From Sweltsa coloradensis (lineage: Eukaryota; Arthropoda; Insecta; Plecoptera; Chloroperlidae): a DNA stretch of 64,000 bases. The translations under genes were made by a program, and so were the position numbers. Of the stretch, positions 1-10,486 are shown in pieces. The stretch spans positions 124,001 through 188,000 of the forward strand of contig JAMZAV010001988.1 in assembly GCA_024449915.1 (NCBI GenBank), given 5' to 3'. The notes below the pieces were generated by a model, which was not told where the DNA came from, did no database searches, and was given only the letters and a program-made list of their open reading frames with translations. Every line of letters starts with the position of its first letter. Position 1 is the first letter of the stretch.

Positions 1-147
1 TCGCGAAATTCGCCTTTTCAAAATGTGTTTTTTCCATCTCTAAATGATGTAATTTGTCGAGAATATTACATTTTAGGCAATAAAATGGATATTTAAAAAA
101 AATAGCGAATTTTGTTATCACCATTTTTCACTAGGTATGTACCTCTA
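1..147. mobile_element. Terminal part of a hAT-like non-autonomous element, cut by the window edge
   Basis: This stretch matches 1120-1262 closely and ends in the same TTATCACCATTTTTCACTA block, so it is the right end of another copy of the element at 720-1263. A small insertion (ggtatgta) splits its last bases. The left part lies outside the window. Confidence 0.55.
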
Positions 148-520
148 TTTATTTGCTATAATCAGGACAGTTCGGCTGGTACCCGACTGCGGTACGAATC
201 CAGAACGCCAAGGAATCTTATGGTTGGCGATAAAATAAAATATGTGGTTATCATTAAGTTGGATAGTGTAGGGATGACATCGCCGAATCGAATCGATTCC
301 AGACCGATTCCTGTAGGCATTGATTCCAAATTGGAGGAATCGATTACTCACTAGACAGTTTAACGTTTGCTGAACCACGTGCCTACAGCCCCACCCTGTC
401 TCATCAGACAAATATACCTCGAAGCCTCGATAGTTTTACTACTCTTCCCATTAACTTAACTTTGCGAGTCCGGTTTCTCGGTAATGACTAATGACAAATC
501 AAATACTAAAGGGTTAAAAA
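148..520. other. Intergenic or intronic spacer, no gene seen
   Basis: About 370 bases with only short shadow frames on both strands and no recognisable protein. It probably belongs to the last BORCS5 intron, since the next coding exon on the plus strand is at 2650. The last eight bases (513-520, GTTAAAAA) are the left target-site duplication of the hAT element that follows. Confidence 0.4.
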
Positions 521-719
521 TAGGGATGCACATCGATACTTTTTTCATTATCGATTATCAAATTGGTAATGTCATTATCGATAATATCGATATCACCAAT
601 AAAGCCTGTTCCGACCTAAAAGTGAAACCTCAAGTGTGGCAAGTGTAAGTCAAAATCAATACAATCACGTTTCGTTTGCTACCTCTCTGTCTTTGATGTC
701 ATATCTTTGGCTTATAGCT

Positions 720-1263
720 AGAGGTAATGAGAAATGGTGATATAAAAACCCAAATTTCGTTTTAAAAATCCCAAATTTCGCGTTTTTCGCGATTTCAAAA
801 AAATTGTCAAAAACGTTACTAAAAAATAAAAAAAATCACTAAAAAAAAATTGTACACACTGTTATTTTGGTATACTATTTTCGCGGAAGCCATGATACGC
901 GCCGTTATTTTGGAGGTATATTTCCGTGAAGCCTGTGACGTCACAGTACCCCGCCTACCGCGCGCGTAATATTCGGTCTGGACCGGCACCTCCACCAAAA
1001 CTGGACCGGCACCTCCACATCACTTTACATTTTGCACACTAAAAGGTCCAATTTCGCGATTTAATTCGCGTTTTGACCAGTTTGATGTAATTTCGTTCGT
1101 TATTTCGCGCTATACAAGAAATTTCGCGAAATTCGCGTTTTCAAAATGTGTTTTTTCCATCACTAAATGATGTAATTCGTCGACAATATTACATTTTAGG
1201 CAATAAAAAGGACATTTAAAAAAATTCGCGAATTTCGTTATCACCATTTTTCACTACCTCTAC
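720..1263. mobile_element. TIR element (hAT-like) nested in the 521-2201 hAT
   Basis: Inverted ends AGAGGTA.TGA.AAATGGTGATA are flanked by TTATAGCT (712-719 and 1264-1271); including one more base the duplication is 9 bp. The interior carries two CCGGCACCTCC motifs and long runs of TTTCGCG-type sequence. The window start (1-147) is part of a second copy. It interrupts sequence that is continuous in the 4885-5345 copy, so it inserted after the host hAT. Confidence 0.7.
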
Positions 1264-1371
1264 TTATAGCTCATTTTCAAACATAGATCTTGAATGTGAC
1301 ACTATCAGCCCAGCCAGTGATGGAACAACATGAGATAGTCTTCGTCTTTAGAGTTTGGTTCGTGCCACTAC

Positions 1372-2070
1372 TAGGGATGGTACGTGTAAACGTGTACACG
1401 CTGCGAGGCGTGTACACGTGTAGGTACCGTTTTTTCGTGATCGGTAAACGTTTTTATGTAATTACTATTTTTATACTGTGTGCGACCCGCCGAACGATGT
1501 TTTTTCGTGAGTCAATTTAAGCGCGAGCAGCGAAATAGTCTCCTATTTGAACCCCTTCTCCTATTCACCTCGGTGCGTTGAGTCATCGAAAATCGTAGTT
1601 GGCAATGAATGAACAAAGCAAGTGGCTCTAGTCGACAGTTCGACACGTCATTTCAATCGCTCTGTGCAGTGTGCGTCCGGCCACTGGCCAGCAAGCGGCA
1701 CGCGGGCAATGCACAGAGCAACAACCGCCACGTCAGCTGCCTGACTACTCTCCCCACCCCCCTACCCATCCATCCGGCAACTCGTAAATTATAACAGATT
1801 ATACGTCTTCTCGACTTGTAGTGTTGTCTTCCGTAGGCATACTCAATAAAATTCGAATCAATAGGGACTCCGGAAGGGCTCTTTATTACTTGGTGCTTGT
1901 GGGGGTCAATTATTATGCAGAAAACAAGTAATGTTCGTAGAATATATGTCTATAAAAACCTAAAAGTAAACACAGATATAGCGCCTGTAGACGTAAACGT
2001 GTACACGTGTACACGCTTTTTTGAGTAGGGTGTAAACGTTTACTGAAATACACGCTTTTTGACATCCCTA
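1372..2070. mobile_element. hAT non-autonomous element nested in the 521-2201 hAT
   Basis: A 699-bp element with ends TAGGGATG and CATCCCTA and a perfect 8-bp target-site duplication GCCACTAC (1364-1371 and 2071-2078). Both subterminal regions repeat the palindrome CGTGTACACG, which sets this family apart from the ATCGAT-rich host. A 61-codon frame at 1609-1794 has no recognisable domain and I do not call it a gene. Confidence 0.85.
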
Positions 2071-2649
2071 GCCACTACTGACCAATTATTTGATTTTTCG
2101 ATAATCAATAAATCAATAATGAATTTTGGTTATATCGATTATCGAAATTATAACCACTATTGATTATTGATCGATAATATTGATTATCGTGTGCAACCCT
2201 AGTTAAAAACAAAGAAGTGAAATAGACTGAACATTTCTTCCACACTCAAAGAGTGTCACTTTCACGGATGTCTACCAGAATTGATTGGCTGGTGGCAAAC
2301 ATGCAAACTCAAGCATCGCATTAATTGGCAAGTCAATTACCTTATTGTAGCCTCGTACTAATTTGTTTTCTTAGCTGTAACACAAGAACCCGAAATAGTA
2401 GTGTACGACCCCTCCTCAACGACAGAACGGTCATAATGATAAAACAATACCTCCCCGAAGGCTACCTACCCTACCTCTGTGTTTTGACGTCTTAGGCAGT
2501 ATTGTTATCTCATTTCAAAATAAAAATATGAAAAAGCTTCATACACGAGCAGTGGCTAAAAAATAGATGCTACATAATGCTATAAAATGACACTTTAAAA
2601 TGCTATTTATACACGTATCTCTCAATTCATGTGTGTTGGTTGTGCGCAG

Positions 2650-2865
2650 ATCGACAGCGACATCAACCGTCTGATGTCGCTGATGACGGAACGCCAGAAG
2701 AGGTACGCCAAGTACGCCGAGAAGCTGGGCAAGGTGCACGAGATATCGCACCAGCTAAACCGGTGCCACACGGCGCTGAACCAGACGCTGGAGAGCATCG
2801 AGACGTTGAACAACGCGCTGCCCGTCGAGGAGAGGCTGGAGCCGTTCGTCTGGACCACCGGCTGA
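2650..2865 (+). CDS. BORCS5: BORCS5 (myrlysin), terminal coding exon
   Basis: This exon encodes the last 71 residues of BORC complex subunit 5. BORC sits on the cytosolic face of lysosomes and recruits the Arl8 GTPase and kinesin for outward movement. The acceptor AG is at 2648-2649 and the stop TGA ends at 2865. The diagnostic block ERQKRYAKYAE is followed by a helical region and the end motif LPVEERLEPF, both matching the C-terminus of animal BORCS5 as I recall it. The N-terminal part, with the myristoylation site, must lie in upstream exons; I find none in this window, so the preceding intron is at least 2.6 kb. The exon is much more GC-rich than its surroundings. The open frame extends upstream to 2629, but that part is intronic. 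Identification is firm; exact phase is inferred from the alignment. Confidence 0.9.
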   Translation: MDSDINRLMSLMTERQKRYAKYAEKLGKVHEISHQLNRCHTALNQTLESIETLNNALPVEERLEPFVWTTG

Positions 2866-3695
2866 TGTGGGGCCTCGTAACCCAAGACAATATTATTAAT
2901 CCTTCGGGGACTAAACCCACGCGAGTGTGAAACCAAAAACATCAATATGAATTTTCGACGATATTTATCCCCATGTTGGCCACAATTTCAAACAAAAAAT
3001 TCTAAATTTTTACTTCTGTAGCCTATTTATGCAAATATAGACCGCAGGGATATTTTAAAATATGACGTTCTAAAAGTGGGGTGCGGCCATAATGTGTAGC
3101 CATTTGTCAATAGTAGACTACTATTTTAATGCACTCTTTAAAAGTTGGGTGGTCAAAATAAGGGTGTGGCTATTACTCGTTGGCGGAATATAATCGAGTC
3201 AATACGGTACGTTTTATAAGGGTGTGGCTATTACTCGATGGCGGAATATAATCGAGTAAATACGATACGTTATAAATGTAGTTTGCGTCCATTATGGGCG
3301 ACCATTCGTCATGAGTATTCATACTATCACATAGGCCTACTATTCAAAATTTGTGTGGTCTAAATAACGGTGTGGCATTACATGGTGGCGGCGTATACTT
3401 GTATAAATACGGTTTTCCCCTAAGAATTCAATATTGATATTTTCACACATCTATACACAGTAAATACTTTCATTTACCCTTCAAGGGTAGACTCAAAATG
3501 ACAATTGACTGATACAACATGGGTTAAGGCTGGACGACTGTGTCGTTATTTTCATTAAAATAATATTGAACTATATATTTTGTTTTGTGTTGTCCTTGAT
3601 GTGTGTTTTAGAACATTGAGAAGAATTTGAGAAGATCGATTTGATGCGTCCTTATTATACCTTATGGTAGTTTGAAATCAATAGAAGCCCTACAT
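2866..3695 (+). other. Likely BORCS5 3' UTR and flank with an imperfect direct repeat
   Basis: No further coding sequence. From about 3105 to 3415 a diverged unit recurs three times, with core GGGTGTGGCTATTACTCG followed by a TGGCGG and AATACGGTACG block. An ATTAAA hexamer at about 3555 could serve as a poly(A) signal, which I cannot verify. Confidence 0.4.
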
Positions 3696-3696
3696 C

Positions 3697-4084
3697 ATGG
3701 TGGTATATATCTTTAGGTGATTTCACTTGGGTATCTAACAATGCTATTTTTGTGGTCGCTTAATGCACGCAGTTCAGACGGACGCCGCCAGGATCGCGAC
3801 GTGACAAAAGGTGAACATTTCGTATAGATGGCGGTGTGCATACACTTTATTGAAGGCCGTTCATTCAGATCGGTAGGCGGAACGTTCGAATTTTCGAATT
3901 CGAGCCATCGATAGATATCTATGGAACCGTCTGATTGGTCCCCAAGGCCGCCATCTTGTAAGTTCTACGTCACGTGACTACCACCTGACACGTCGCGCAT
4001 TCTGTCGGCAATCGTCTGCACTGCGTGCATTAGCGACCACAGAATTCTGGCAGTGAAATCACCTAAAGATATATACCACCATGA
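3697..4084. mobile_element. MITE with about 80-bp inverted arms
   Basis: The ends form an inverted repeat starting CATGGTGGTATATATC that continues through GGTGATTTCACT and a GTGGTCGCTAATGCACGCAG-type block. The flanks CCCTACAT and ACCTACAT (7 of 8 identical) look like an 8-bp target-site duplication, so a hAT-type origin is likely. There is no coding capacity. Confidence 0.7.
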
Positions 4085-4884
4085 CCTACATCAAACAAAA
4101 GGAAATGTATCTTGTTTTTGGCCACAGTGTTATTACTATTAATAATTAAATCCCTGGCTATGGTTACTCACTCAAGCCGCTTCAGGTGGTTTCTCGCAAC
4201 GTTCTCTCTCGCATTCCGTATGATCAAGAACAGACTGGTACAGTCTCGTCAACAAACATGGTTGTTGTGTGAGTTTTGTTCTAGCCTGTACCTAGAATCG
4301 CTCAGATGCCAATTGGTTCAACTTGAAAACAAATTTGAAATGTATATATGTTGTAGATAAATATTTTAAGCTGAGCGCAGTGCATTGGCTGATCAAAGTA
4401 GCTAGAGCCCGTCACATTAAGAAGGCACTTACCGCGGCACGTTCGCCCTATCTCGCACATGTTATTTGTCTAAAAACAAACTCTGGTATAATAGATCTGA
4501 CTGACGAATTGTGAATAATATTGCGTTATACTTTTTAAACTTAAACCTATGCTTGCATGCCCTTAAGACGATGATTTGTAAAAAATATGCGTAAAATATG
4601 GTCAAAAATTATTTTTTGTACAAATTTGCATGACAACAGGTTCAAAGGTAGGCCCTACTGAAAATTAAATAACATATTATGAGCATAAATGTATCTTTCC
4701 TTTGCAATTCAGAATTTAATTGAGTCTTCTGGTTCTATTTGTTGCTGTGAGTTATGGTTTGTGCTCATTCTGCTTGGGAAGTGCCCTCTTAGCAATGCGT
4801 TTCACTTTCACCATGACTGAAGTTGGCTTTCAGCTCGTTGGCTGTGTGACATGTATTTTATCTTTCGTTTACATTGCAGTTAAC
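4085..4884. other. Spacer without recognisable gene
   Basis: Two plus-strand frames (4112-4360, 4323-4514) lack ATG starts with good context, and their translations match no family I know. I see no repeats of note. Confidence 0.4.
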
Positions 4885-5345
4885 TAGGGATGCACACGAT
4901 AATCGATATTATCGATCAATAATCAATAATGGATATACTAATTTCGATAATCGATAACCAACATTCATTATTATCGATGGTTGAAATATCAAATAATTTG
5001 TCAATAGTGGCACAAATTAAACTCTTAAAGACCGAGATTATCTCACGTTGTGTCATGCACTGGCTGGGCTGATGGTGTCACACTCGAAATTTATGTTTGG
5101 AAATGAGCTATCAGTCGATAACGGAAGTCAAACACATGACATTGAAGACAGCGAGGCAGCAAACGGATCGCGGTTGTTTTGTTTTGACTTACACTTGCCA
5201 CACTTGAGGTTCCACTTATAGGTCGGAATAAGCTTTGTTGTGTGTTGTTGGACATCGATATTATCGATAATATCGATGTGATAATGACATTACTATTTTG
5301 ATAATCGATAATGAAAAAAGAATCGATGTGCATCCCTATTCCCTA
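4885..5345. mobile_element. hAT non-autonomous element, un-nested sister copy of 521-2201
   Basis: Left end TAGGGATGCACACG and right end CGATGTGCATCCCTA flank ATCGATTATCGAT-rich arms of the same family as 521-2201. The interior matches 600-715 and 1264-1320 in inverse orientation. The flanks CAGTTAAC and AAGTTAAC (7 of 8) are a likely 8-bp target-site duplication. The right end carries an extra CCCTATTCCCTA doublet. This copy gives the unbroken form of the family. Confidence 0.75.
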
Positions 5346-5789
5346 AAGTTAACTATTGTGACTTTATTTATTTCGTATTTAATGTTTAGATTTTGTGTAT
5401 CCCATTCATTTTCCTATTAATGTGCAAATTACTCGCTTATAACATGTTACATGTATAAAACCTTCACGTGCAAATAAACATTGATTTCAGCTAATTTTAA
5501 GTTGCCTCATTATTCCTCAACGCAACACAATACAACGTTATGAAATCTGAAAGGTGGTTCGGGAACGTAAACATCCTTATTAACCCCTTTTTACCACACA
5601 TCAGTGACATCATTGATATAGAAGAAGTCGGCCTACTTTGATTTTTTTTATTTTATTTTTTGTACAATAATAGAATTTAGATTTATCAATATCGACATCA
5701 AAGTATTTAATATTGTTATTGATAGTTGAATGATATCTCATCATATAGCCCGGCACTTCTATTTTGCTATTGTTCTGGTAGTTGAACCA
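5346..5789. other. AT-rich spacer, nothing recognised
   Basis: No convincing coding frame, RNA gene or repeat structure seen. Confidence 0.4.
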
Positions 5790-6410
5790 ATAGGTCCATA
5801 GGCAATGCTTCTAAACTTTTTTTATCACTCCACTACATTAAGGACTTCATTCTGAATACATTAAAAACATTTTTTATTATTAAGATAAGATTTTCATTTT
5901 TCAATCATAAAAGTAACCTGAAAGTTGCACCAATAATAATGGCTGGGAAAACGAGCCACTACGTCATGATTAACAACTAATCCTAACAGTACGTATTTTT
6001 AAAATTATTAAGGCACAAACTTTTAAGTTTTTTATTTCCCGCGCAAACAACATGTGACATCAAGATTAGGGATTAATAGGAGCTCTCGTTTCAAATTGCA
6101 ATGCTGCCAACTGTTATAGCGACCGTTGACGTTAAAAATGTGTTTATTTATTGGGTTTAATTCATATGAACATGTATTTAGGCCAATAGCATAATACAAT
6201 TACTTTTAAAATTATAATTTTTGCCTTGAGATTATGAAGAATCATGTATATGGTGTTAATTAGTTAAGAAGAAGGCTATTCATTAGCCTAGATTTCCATG
6301 TGGTTCACATGTGTAATGGCCGCCGAGAAATGTCAAAAGGCTGTACATAGTTTGCTGAAACTGATTCGCATTGCAACGGCTAGGCGACGCTGAATGCAAT
6401 CAATGGTTTA

Positions 6411-7191
6411 CCACAGTATAACCCATCTCTTACAGTAGCGAGACTTCAATGCACTGCCTGCAGGGTGATTTGCTGTCGTGGTCGGCTGCGCGTACCGCCG
6501 CTACACTAGCGCGCATGGCGAAACCGAGACTCAACTAAAAGCGGCGGTGGAAAGCGCTATCTCTACCACTCTCCGTGTAGGTAACCTACGTAGCGACCTG
6601 TATAGATAGAGCATCTTGCCACGACACTAGCGCGCATGGTGAAACCGAGACTCAACTAAAAGCCTCCGACTTCAAAAATGTAAACAACAAACAATTGACG
6701 AATGCCGAAGAATGTCAAGCTAATCATATTTTGCAAGGGCTAGGCCTAGCCTAAGCTATTTAAATTGCAGGCAAAACAACTACAAGTAATAATGGTGGTA
6801 ATTTTAATATTATGTAGGCCTATCAACCATTATTATTTTCCATTACAATCTACAATACTAACACTTGGTAGGAGGCCCTACCCAGGCTCTAGCCCCTAGG
6901 CTGGGCCTAGGGGTTTTAGGCTAGGCTAGGCCGTAGTCTTTCTCATGTCTTTCTTTGAAAACGACAAACGTATTATCAGAATAAAAATAATAACAACAAC
7001 GTCAGACAGAACTTATATCCAGCTATTGCATTATCACGTCATAATAATTGACATCGTTTTGATTTAGCAAGTCTAGGTGGCACAGTCATCGTTAGTTGAG
7101 TCTCGGTTTCGCTAGGGGCGCGCGTGACGATTTGACAGTGTGTTTTGCTAGCTAGTCTCACTACTGTATAATTATTATTGTTATACTGTGG
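6411..7191. mobile_element. TIR element, 12-bp inverted ends and 5-bp target-site duplication
   Basis: Ends CCACAGTATAAC and GTTATACTGTGG are flanked by the direct repeat GTTTA (6406-6410 and 7192-7196). The empty site is seen at about 15406 and 19830. A second inverted block, ACAGTAG[C/T]GAGACT, lies just inside the ends. Inside are two direct copies of a GAAACCGAGACTCAACTAAAAG-type block (6515 and 6638) and an inverted one near 7098. There is no transposase. A 5-bp duplication excludes typical hAT and mariner; the superfamily is unassigned. Confidence 0.75.
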
Positions 7192-7266
7192 GTTTAATTT
7201 CTTTGCTTTGTTAGTTTATTGAAAATGAAACTGCAACAATATTTGTAATCATTTCCATTCAGCAAC

Positions 7267-7405
7267 ATCTAGAAGGCGGTGGGAACCTCTATAATCTAAA
7301 TACCTCTTACTTTCTAGAAGGCGGTGGGACCCTCTACAATCTAAATACCTCTTACTTTCTAGAAGGCGGTGGGACCCTCTATAATGTAAATACCTCTTAC
7401 TTTCA
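7267..7405. repeat. Three tandem copies of a roughly 48-bp unit
   Basis: The unit begins TCTAGAAGGCGGTGGGA, continues CCTCTA.AAT.TAAATACCTCTTACTTT and occurs three times. The paralogous sites at about 15472-15560 and 19907-19988 have only two copies, so copy number differs between duplicates. Confidence 0.8.
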
Positions 7406-7579
7406 GGTAATTATTGTGACTTAACTCATTGTTGAGAGAATATATAACAAAGCGTTCCTTCAATGGTACATTCATTACAAGTTTTAACAAAGACTGCAAG
7501 AGGCCGCGCAATACAATCTGCTTCTTTTCAGTTGACGCTTGACAGGGTGAAGGTTGGGTAGAAACCAGGTAGCAGCATA

Positions 7580-7873
7580 GTGATAGGACGTTTAGTAGTG
7601 ACGATGTACAGAGCAAAGCTATTATGCTGCACTCTTCATCCGACTATCTGCGCGTGTTATTCTTGTTTCACAATAATTATTATAATCACGCATAATAATT
7701 GTGAAAGTTGCAATCGTACTAGTTATAGTGCAGCAGTTACAATTGCAGTTGGTACTACAGCTGGCGTCGCTAGGTGTCGCACGATGAGTACTATTGGAAA
7801 CGTTGGAGATCGCTGTCCCCCGCAGTTGGTATCCCAGCTGGATTACAATGATGGAAAACTGCCACCACCATAG
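7580..7873 (+). other. 97-codon open frame kept in all three segment copies, function unknown
   Basis: The frame is open for the same 97 codons at 7580-7873, 15737-16030 and 20163-20456, with only a few substitutions, several of them amino-acid changing. The first in-frame ATG is at about 7604. The translation is Cys- and Thr-rich and matches nothing I know. The copies are very similar overall, so survival of the frame is weak evidence for selection. An exon of an unknown gene is possible; a chance frame is as likely. Confidence 0.25.
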
Positions 7874-7946
7874 TTGAGGTCACTGTTCGTATTGCTGTGG
7901 ATATAACTGTTGCTAGAGAAGACGTGATAAAGTAGGCCTACATGTA

Positions 7947-8218
7947 AGGCCGCGTTCACATAACTTTGTTTTAGTCTTAAGAAATTGTTATTATTATAAG
8001 AAATCCGATATCCTGCATGATTGGTTAGTAATATTTCAGTGGCCTGTCATAATGAAGTTACTCCTTTTCATTGGTCGTCGTAAGGATTATTAAAGTCTGA
8101 TTGGTCCGTCGTAAGAATTTTGTTTTTGTTATAACAATTTCTTAAGACTAAAACATAAACAATTTAACACGTATTTCCTATCCCCTTATAACTAAACCAA
8201 TTAGTGTGAACGCGGCCT
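7947..8218. mobile_element. Mariner-like MITE with GGCCGCGTTCACA ends
   Basis: Inverted ends AGGCCGCGTTCACA and TGTGAACGCGGCCT are flanked by TA on both sides, as for Tc1/mariner. A second inverted block (TTTTAGTCTTAAGAAATTGTTAT) lies inside. Copies at the same relative position are at 16104-16370 and 20530-20801, so insertion predates the segment duplication. Confidence 0.8.
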
Positions 8219-8457
8219 TACAGTAGATCATCAAGGGTGGAGAGAGAGTAAGTGTGTGTAGGCACTCCCATCTCGTTGTGAAGGTGGCGTATTTGTCTCC
8301 ACCTTCTATCTGGGGAGGCAGTGTCAACATTGACTGTCTGTCTGTACCTCTGTTGGTCGTACAAGTTGTAGAATAAAGAGTCCAAGTGGTTGCGGTAGAA
8401 GGAGTACAACTCGGTCGCGATATCTGAAGAGATTTCTGTTTTGTCCTTCAATCTCAT
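8218..8457 (-). CDS. Hypothetical protein fragment, intact copy of a tandem relic family
   Basis: From ATG at 8457 this minus-strand frame encodes 79 residues with no familiar domain (middle part HLDSLFYNLYDQQRYRQT, end THTYSLSTLDDLL). The same sequence occurs broken at 16604-16380 (one base lost, frameshift) and 21038-20806 (in-frame stop), and partly at 12824-12702 (frameshift). Elsewhere (13040-12930, 21260-21180) the STLD motif runs on into a longer C-terminus. Here the frame instead ends where the MITE at 7947-8218 begins: the stop codon TAA is made from the TA target site plus the MITE's first base. So this is probably a truncated copy of a once longer protein. Whether it is expressed is unknown. 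Confidence 0.35.
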   Translation of the reverse strand: MRLKDKTEISSDIATELYSFYRNHLDSLFYNLYDQQRYRQTVNVDTASPDRRWRQIRHLHNEMGVPTHTYSLSTLDDLL

Positions 8458-8528
8458 TGTAATTTACTTTTTGAAATGTCCCATTATGGTTAGGGAAGGG
8501 GTTGGTGATTTAAATTCTAACCAATAAA

Positions 8529-10098
8529 ATATCCTAATGCATGTTTGTAATTTGTGAGCAATTATTTTTGTCACATAGTTACCTCTCCAACACAACTCGG
8601 ATACCTACCTTACTTTAAGCTGAATTTAATTAACTCGCATATTACCTGAAAGGTCACTTTTGATACTAATCTTTATTTACATCGAAAGTCCACACATCTG
8701 TGATGAAATTATGAGTATGACTTAACAATTCCATGCAAAACTAAAACTAAAAAATTATTAAATAAATAAGGAAAAGCAAAAGTGATAATGAAATATTAAT
8801 ATTATGCATTTTATTATTGATATTGTTTCAATATTAATATTCTATTAAAAATAGAAGTTAAAAAGAGTAGGGACTATTTTGCAAGCGTTGTTGTGGTTAA
8901 GGAACAAAATTATCAATGATTCCTGATGTACCATAGCGTCGTCACTGTGAACGTTCTTTGGTTTCTTAACAACATTTGATTTAATTGCAAATGTTTCATT
9001 CATTTTAGAAATGCTAAGATAGCGATAGCTACTGCTCAGCTGTTGCTGTCAATGCGACAAAAATAAACAGCTAAAATCATATTTTTACTATGTATCATAA
9101 AATGACTATTGATTGTTGCCTGGGTAGGCAGGAAGGCCTGATTGATGAAATGCAATGATTACTGTATAGGGAGCACTCACGTTTTGCCCTCTCGCTAACA
9201 CATTGACGAAAACAAAGCCATCCTCGGTGAAGACGATTTGGGCATAGGTCTAGAGCGTAATACACGCCATGGGGCGTGGCCGGGTTAAGACCCGCATAAA
9301 GCAAGGGTTTTTGTAATAATCCACACACTCCAAAATACAAATGCTCAATTATAGATGAAACCAGTGGAACGGCTTAATACCACAGCTAGAATATGCAATA
9401 ACAACTAAACGAAACACAATAATTGAGACCAGTCACTCTTTTCCATGTATACGTACATCGCCTTAGGGTGTATATTTTGTTCTATGTAGCCTTCACATTT
9501 ATGTGTCCTGAGCAAATGAAGTGCAAAGTTTGGACTTTAATTATGTCTATAAAATATTAACCTAGAAACCACCAAGCACTTAGACACTGTTTATTTTTTA
9601 TAGGGATAGTAGACAAGTAAACACGTTTCCTAATTTAAAACTATTGTGCATTGTAAAAAGAAATAAACACACAGACTATCTGTAATATTATCTAAATAAC
9701 GCATTTCTAACAAAGTAATCATGCATGTTTTGTATACCCTTCTTCATATTTACTGTTAATAAATTATTAAGGACGTTAACGCATATGTCTTCATTATCGG
9801 TTTAGGAAAAATAGTTTGCTTTTTGGTTTTAGGCTAAAACCGGTTAGATGATGCCCTGATTGGAATCGCACCAAATGAATCATAATTCTGATATTAAAAT
9901 ACTCTAAATTAGTTGGAGATAACTGACACTACTCATCATAATGTATTATTATTATCCCACAATAAATTCCCGCAAGCAGAGAGAGAGAGATAGAGGAGCG
10001 AGATCTTAAAAACAAAAATTATTAATTGTCAAATATTATAAAAACAAGTGCGCAAAGTCAACGAAATTCCGAAATCCTCTTGTTAAATCCTAAAACCA
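8529..10098. other. Long spacer without a recognised gene
   Basis: AT-rich sequence with no clear exon. A GC-richer patch at about 9170-9320 reads on the minus strand as a short open stretch ending at a donor-like GTGAGT (about 9183). It is too short to identify and I do not call it. Confidence 0.35.
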
Positions 10099-10479
10099 AT
10101 GTTGCCCAAATGTAACTTAATCAAATTTTCTCCCCCTAGAACACAATATTTAGGCACACATTTATTGCAAATCACGAAAAGATTGCCTCTCGTCAATATC
10201 GTCGACTCTATAGAACGAGTAACAATCTCGCTTCAAACATCGCAACAGACAGCTCTTTATATAGAGACAACACGTCGCAGTGCCAGAATGCAACTGTTCT
10301 ATCTCCACTGTTTAGTTGAAGTGCGAAATGCATGTGTTCTATCTCCAAAGCGTCTGTTGAAGATTGCAACGGAATTAGAATGCAACTGTTCTATCTCGAA
10401 ACGAACCAATAAGAATCATCGTATATGTTGTTCCCGCCGCGGCCGTTTCGAACATGGCGACGCCCACGATTTTGAGTGA
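10099..10479 (+). other. 126-codon open frame over a promoter-like GC-rich patch
   Basis: The frame starts at a true ATG but contains an internal repeat rather than a protein domain: the block GTTCTATCTC recurs at about 10297, 10340 and 10388, each with flanking similarity (TGCAACTG, TGTTGAAG). Its 3' end is a CpG-rich patch (CCCGCCGCGGCCG at 10433). I think the frame is a by-product of the repeat. A chance frame is the preferred reading. Confidence 0.2.
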
Positions 10480-10486
10480 AATGTAA
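10433..10486 (+). promoter_or_regulatory. CpG-rich patch with a strong-context ATG, possible first exon
   Basis: A GC-rich stretch leads into GAACATGGCGACG, a good translation-start context at 10454. The frame then runs ten codons to a TAA at 10484-10486. A donor-like GT lies just before that stop, so it could be the first coding exon of a plus-strand gene. No following exon is recognised, and the call is weak. Confidence 0.2.

Larger units (their letters stand above)
521..2201. mobile_element. hAT non-autonomous element with two other elements nested in it
   Basis: The ends are inverted, TAGGGATGCAC on the left and GTGTGCAACCCTA on the right. They are flanked by a perfect 8-bp target-site duplication GTTAAAAA (513-520 and 2202-2209), as expected for hAT. 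Subterminal DNA is rich in ATCGATTATCGAT-type repeats. Removing the nested elements at 720-1263 and 1372-2070 leaves about 440 bp, close to the sister copy at 4885-5345. No transposase is visible, so it must have been moved in trans. Confidence 0.85.
5790..8528. repeat. Copy 0 of a large duplicated segment
   Basis: This segment is repeated in array units 1 (about 13150-16660) and 2 (about 16890-21120). Copy 0 lacks the two TIR-element insertions seen in both array units: intact target sequence lies at about 6073-6085 and 6258-6270. It carries instead a private 781-bp element (6411-7191). At 6395-6410 the array units hold a short palindrome (about 15360-15390) that copy 0 lacks. Boundaries are approximate because the edges are diverged. 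Confidence 0.75.

Noticed and set aside
1609..1794. 61-codon frame as a hAT transposase or zinc-finger piece
   Set aside because: No cysteine/histidine pattern of a BED finger and no dimerisation-domain motif; it lies in a non-autonomous element.
6411..7191. Assignment to the RAG/Transib group
   Set aside because: The terminus has an extra C before CACAGTA and no transposase is present; kept only as a lead.
9095..9340. Spliceosomal RNA or conserved exon on the minus strand
   Set aside because: I compared it by eye with U1, U2, U4 and U12 hallmarks and found none; the reading frame is too short to identify.
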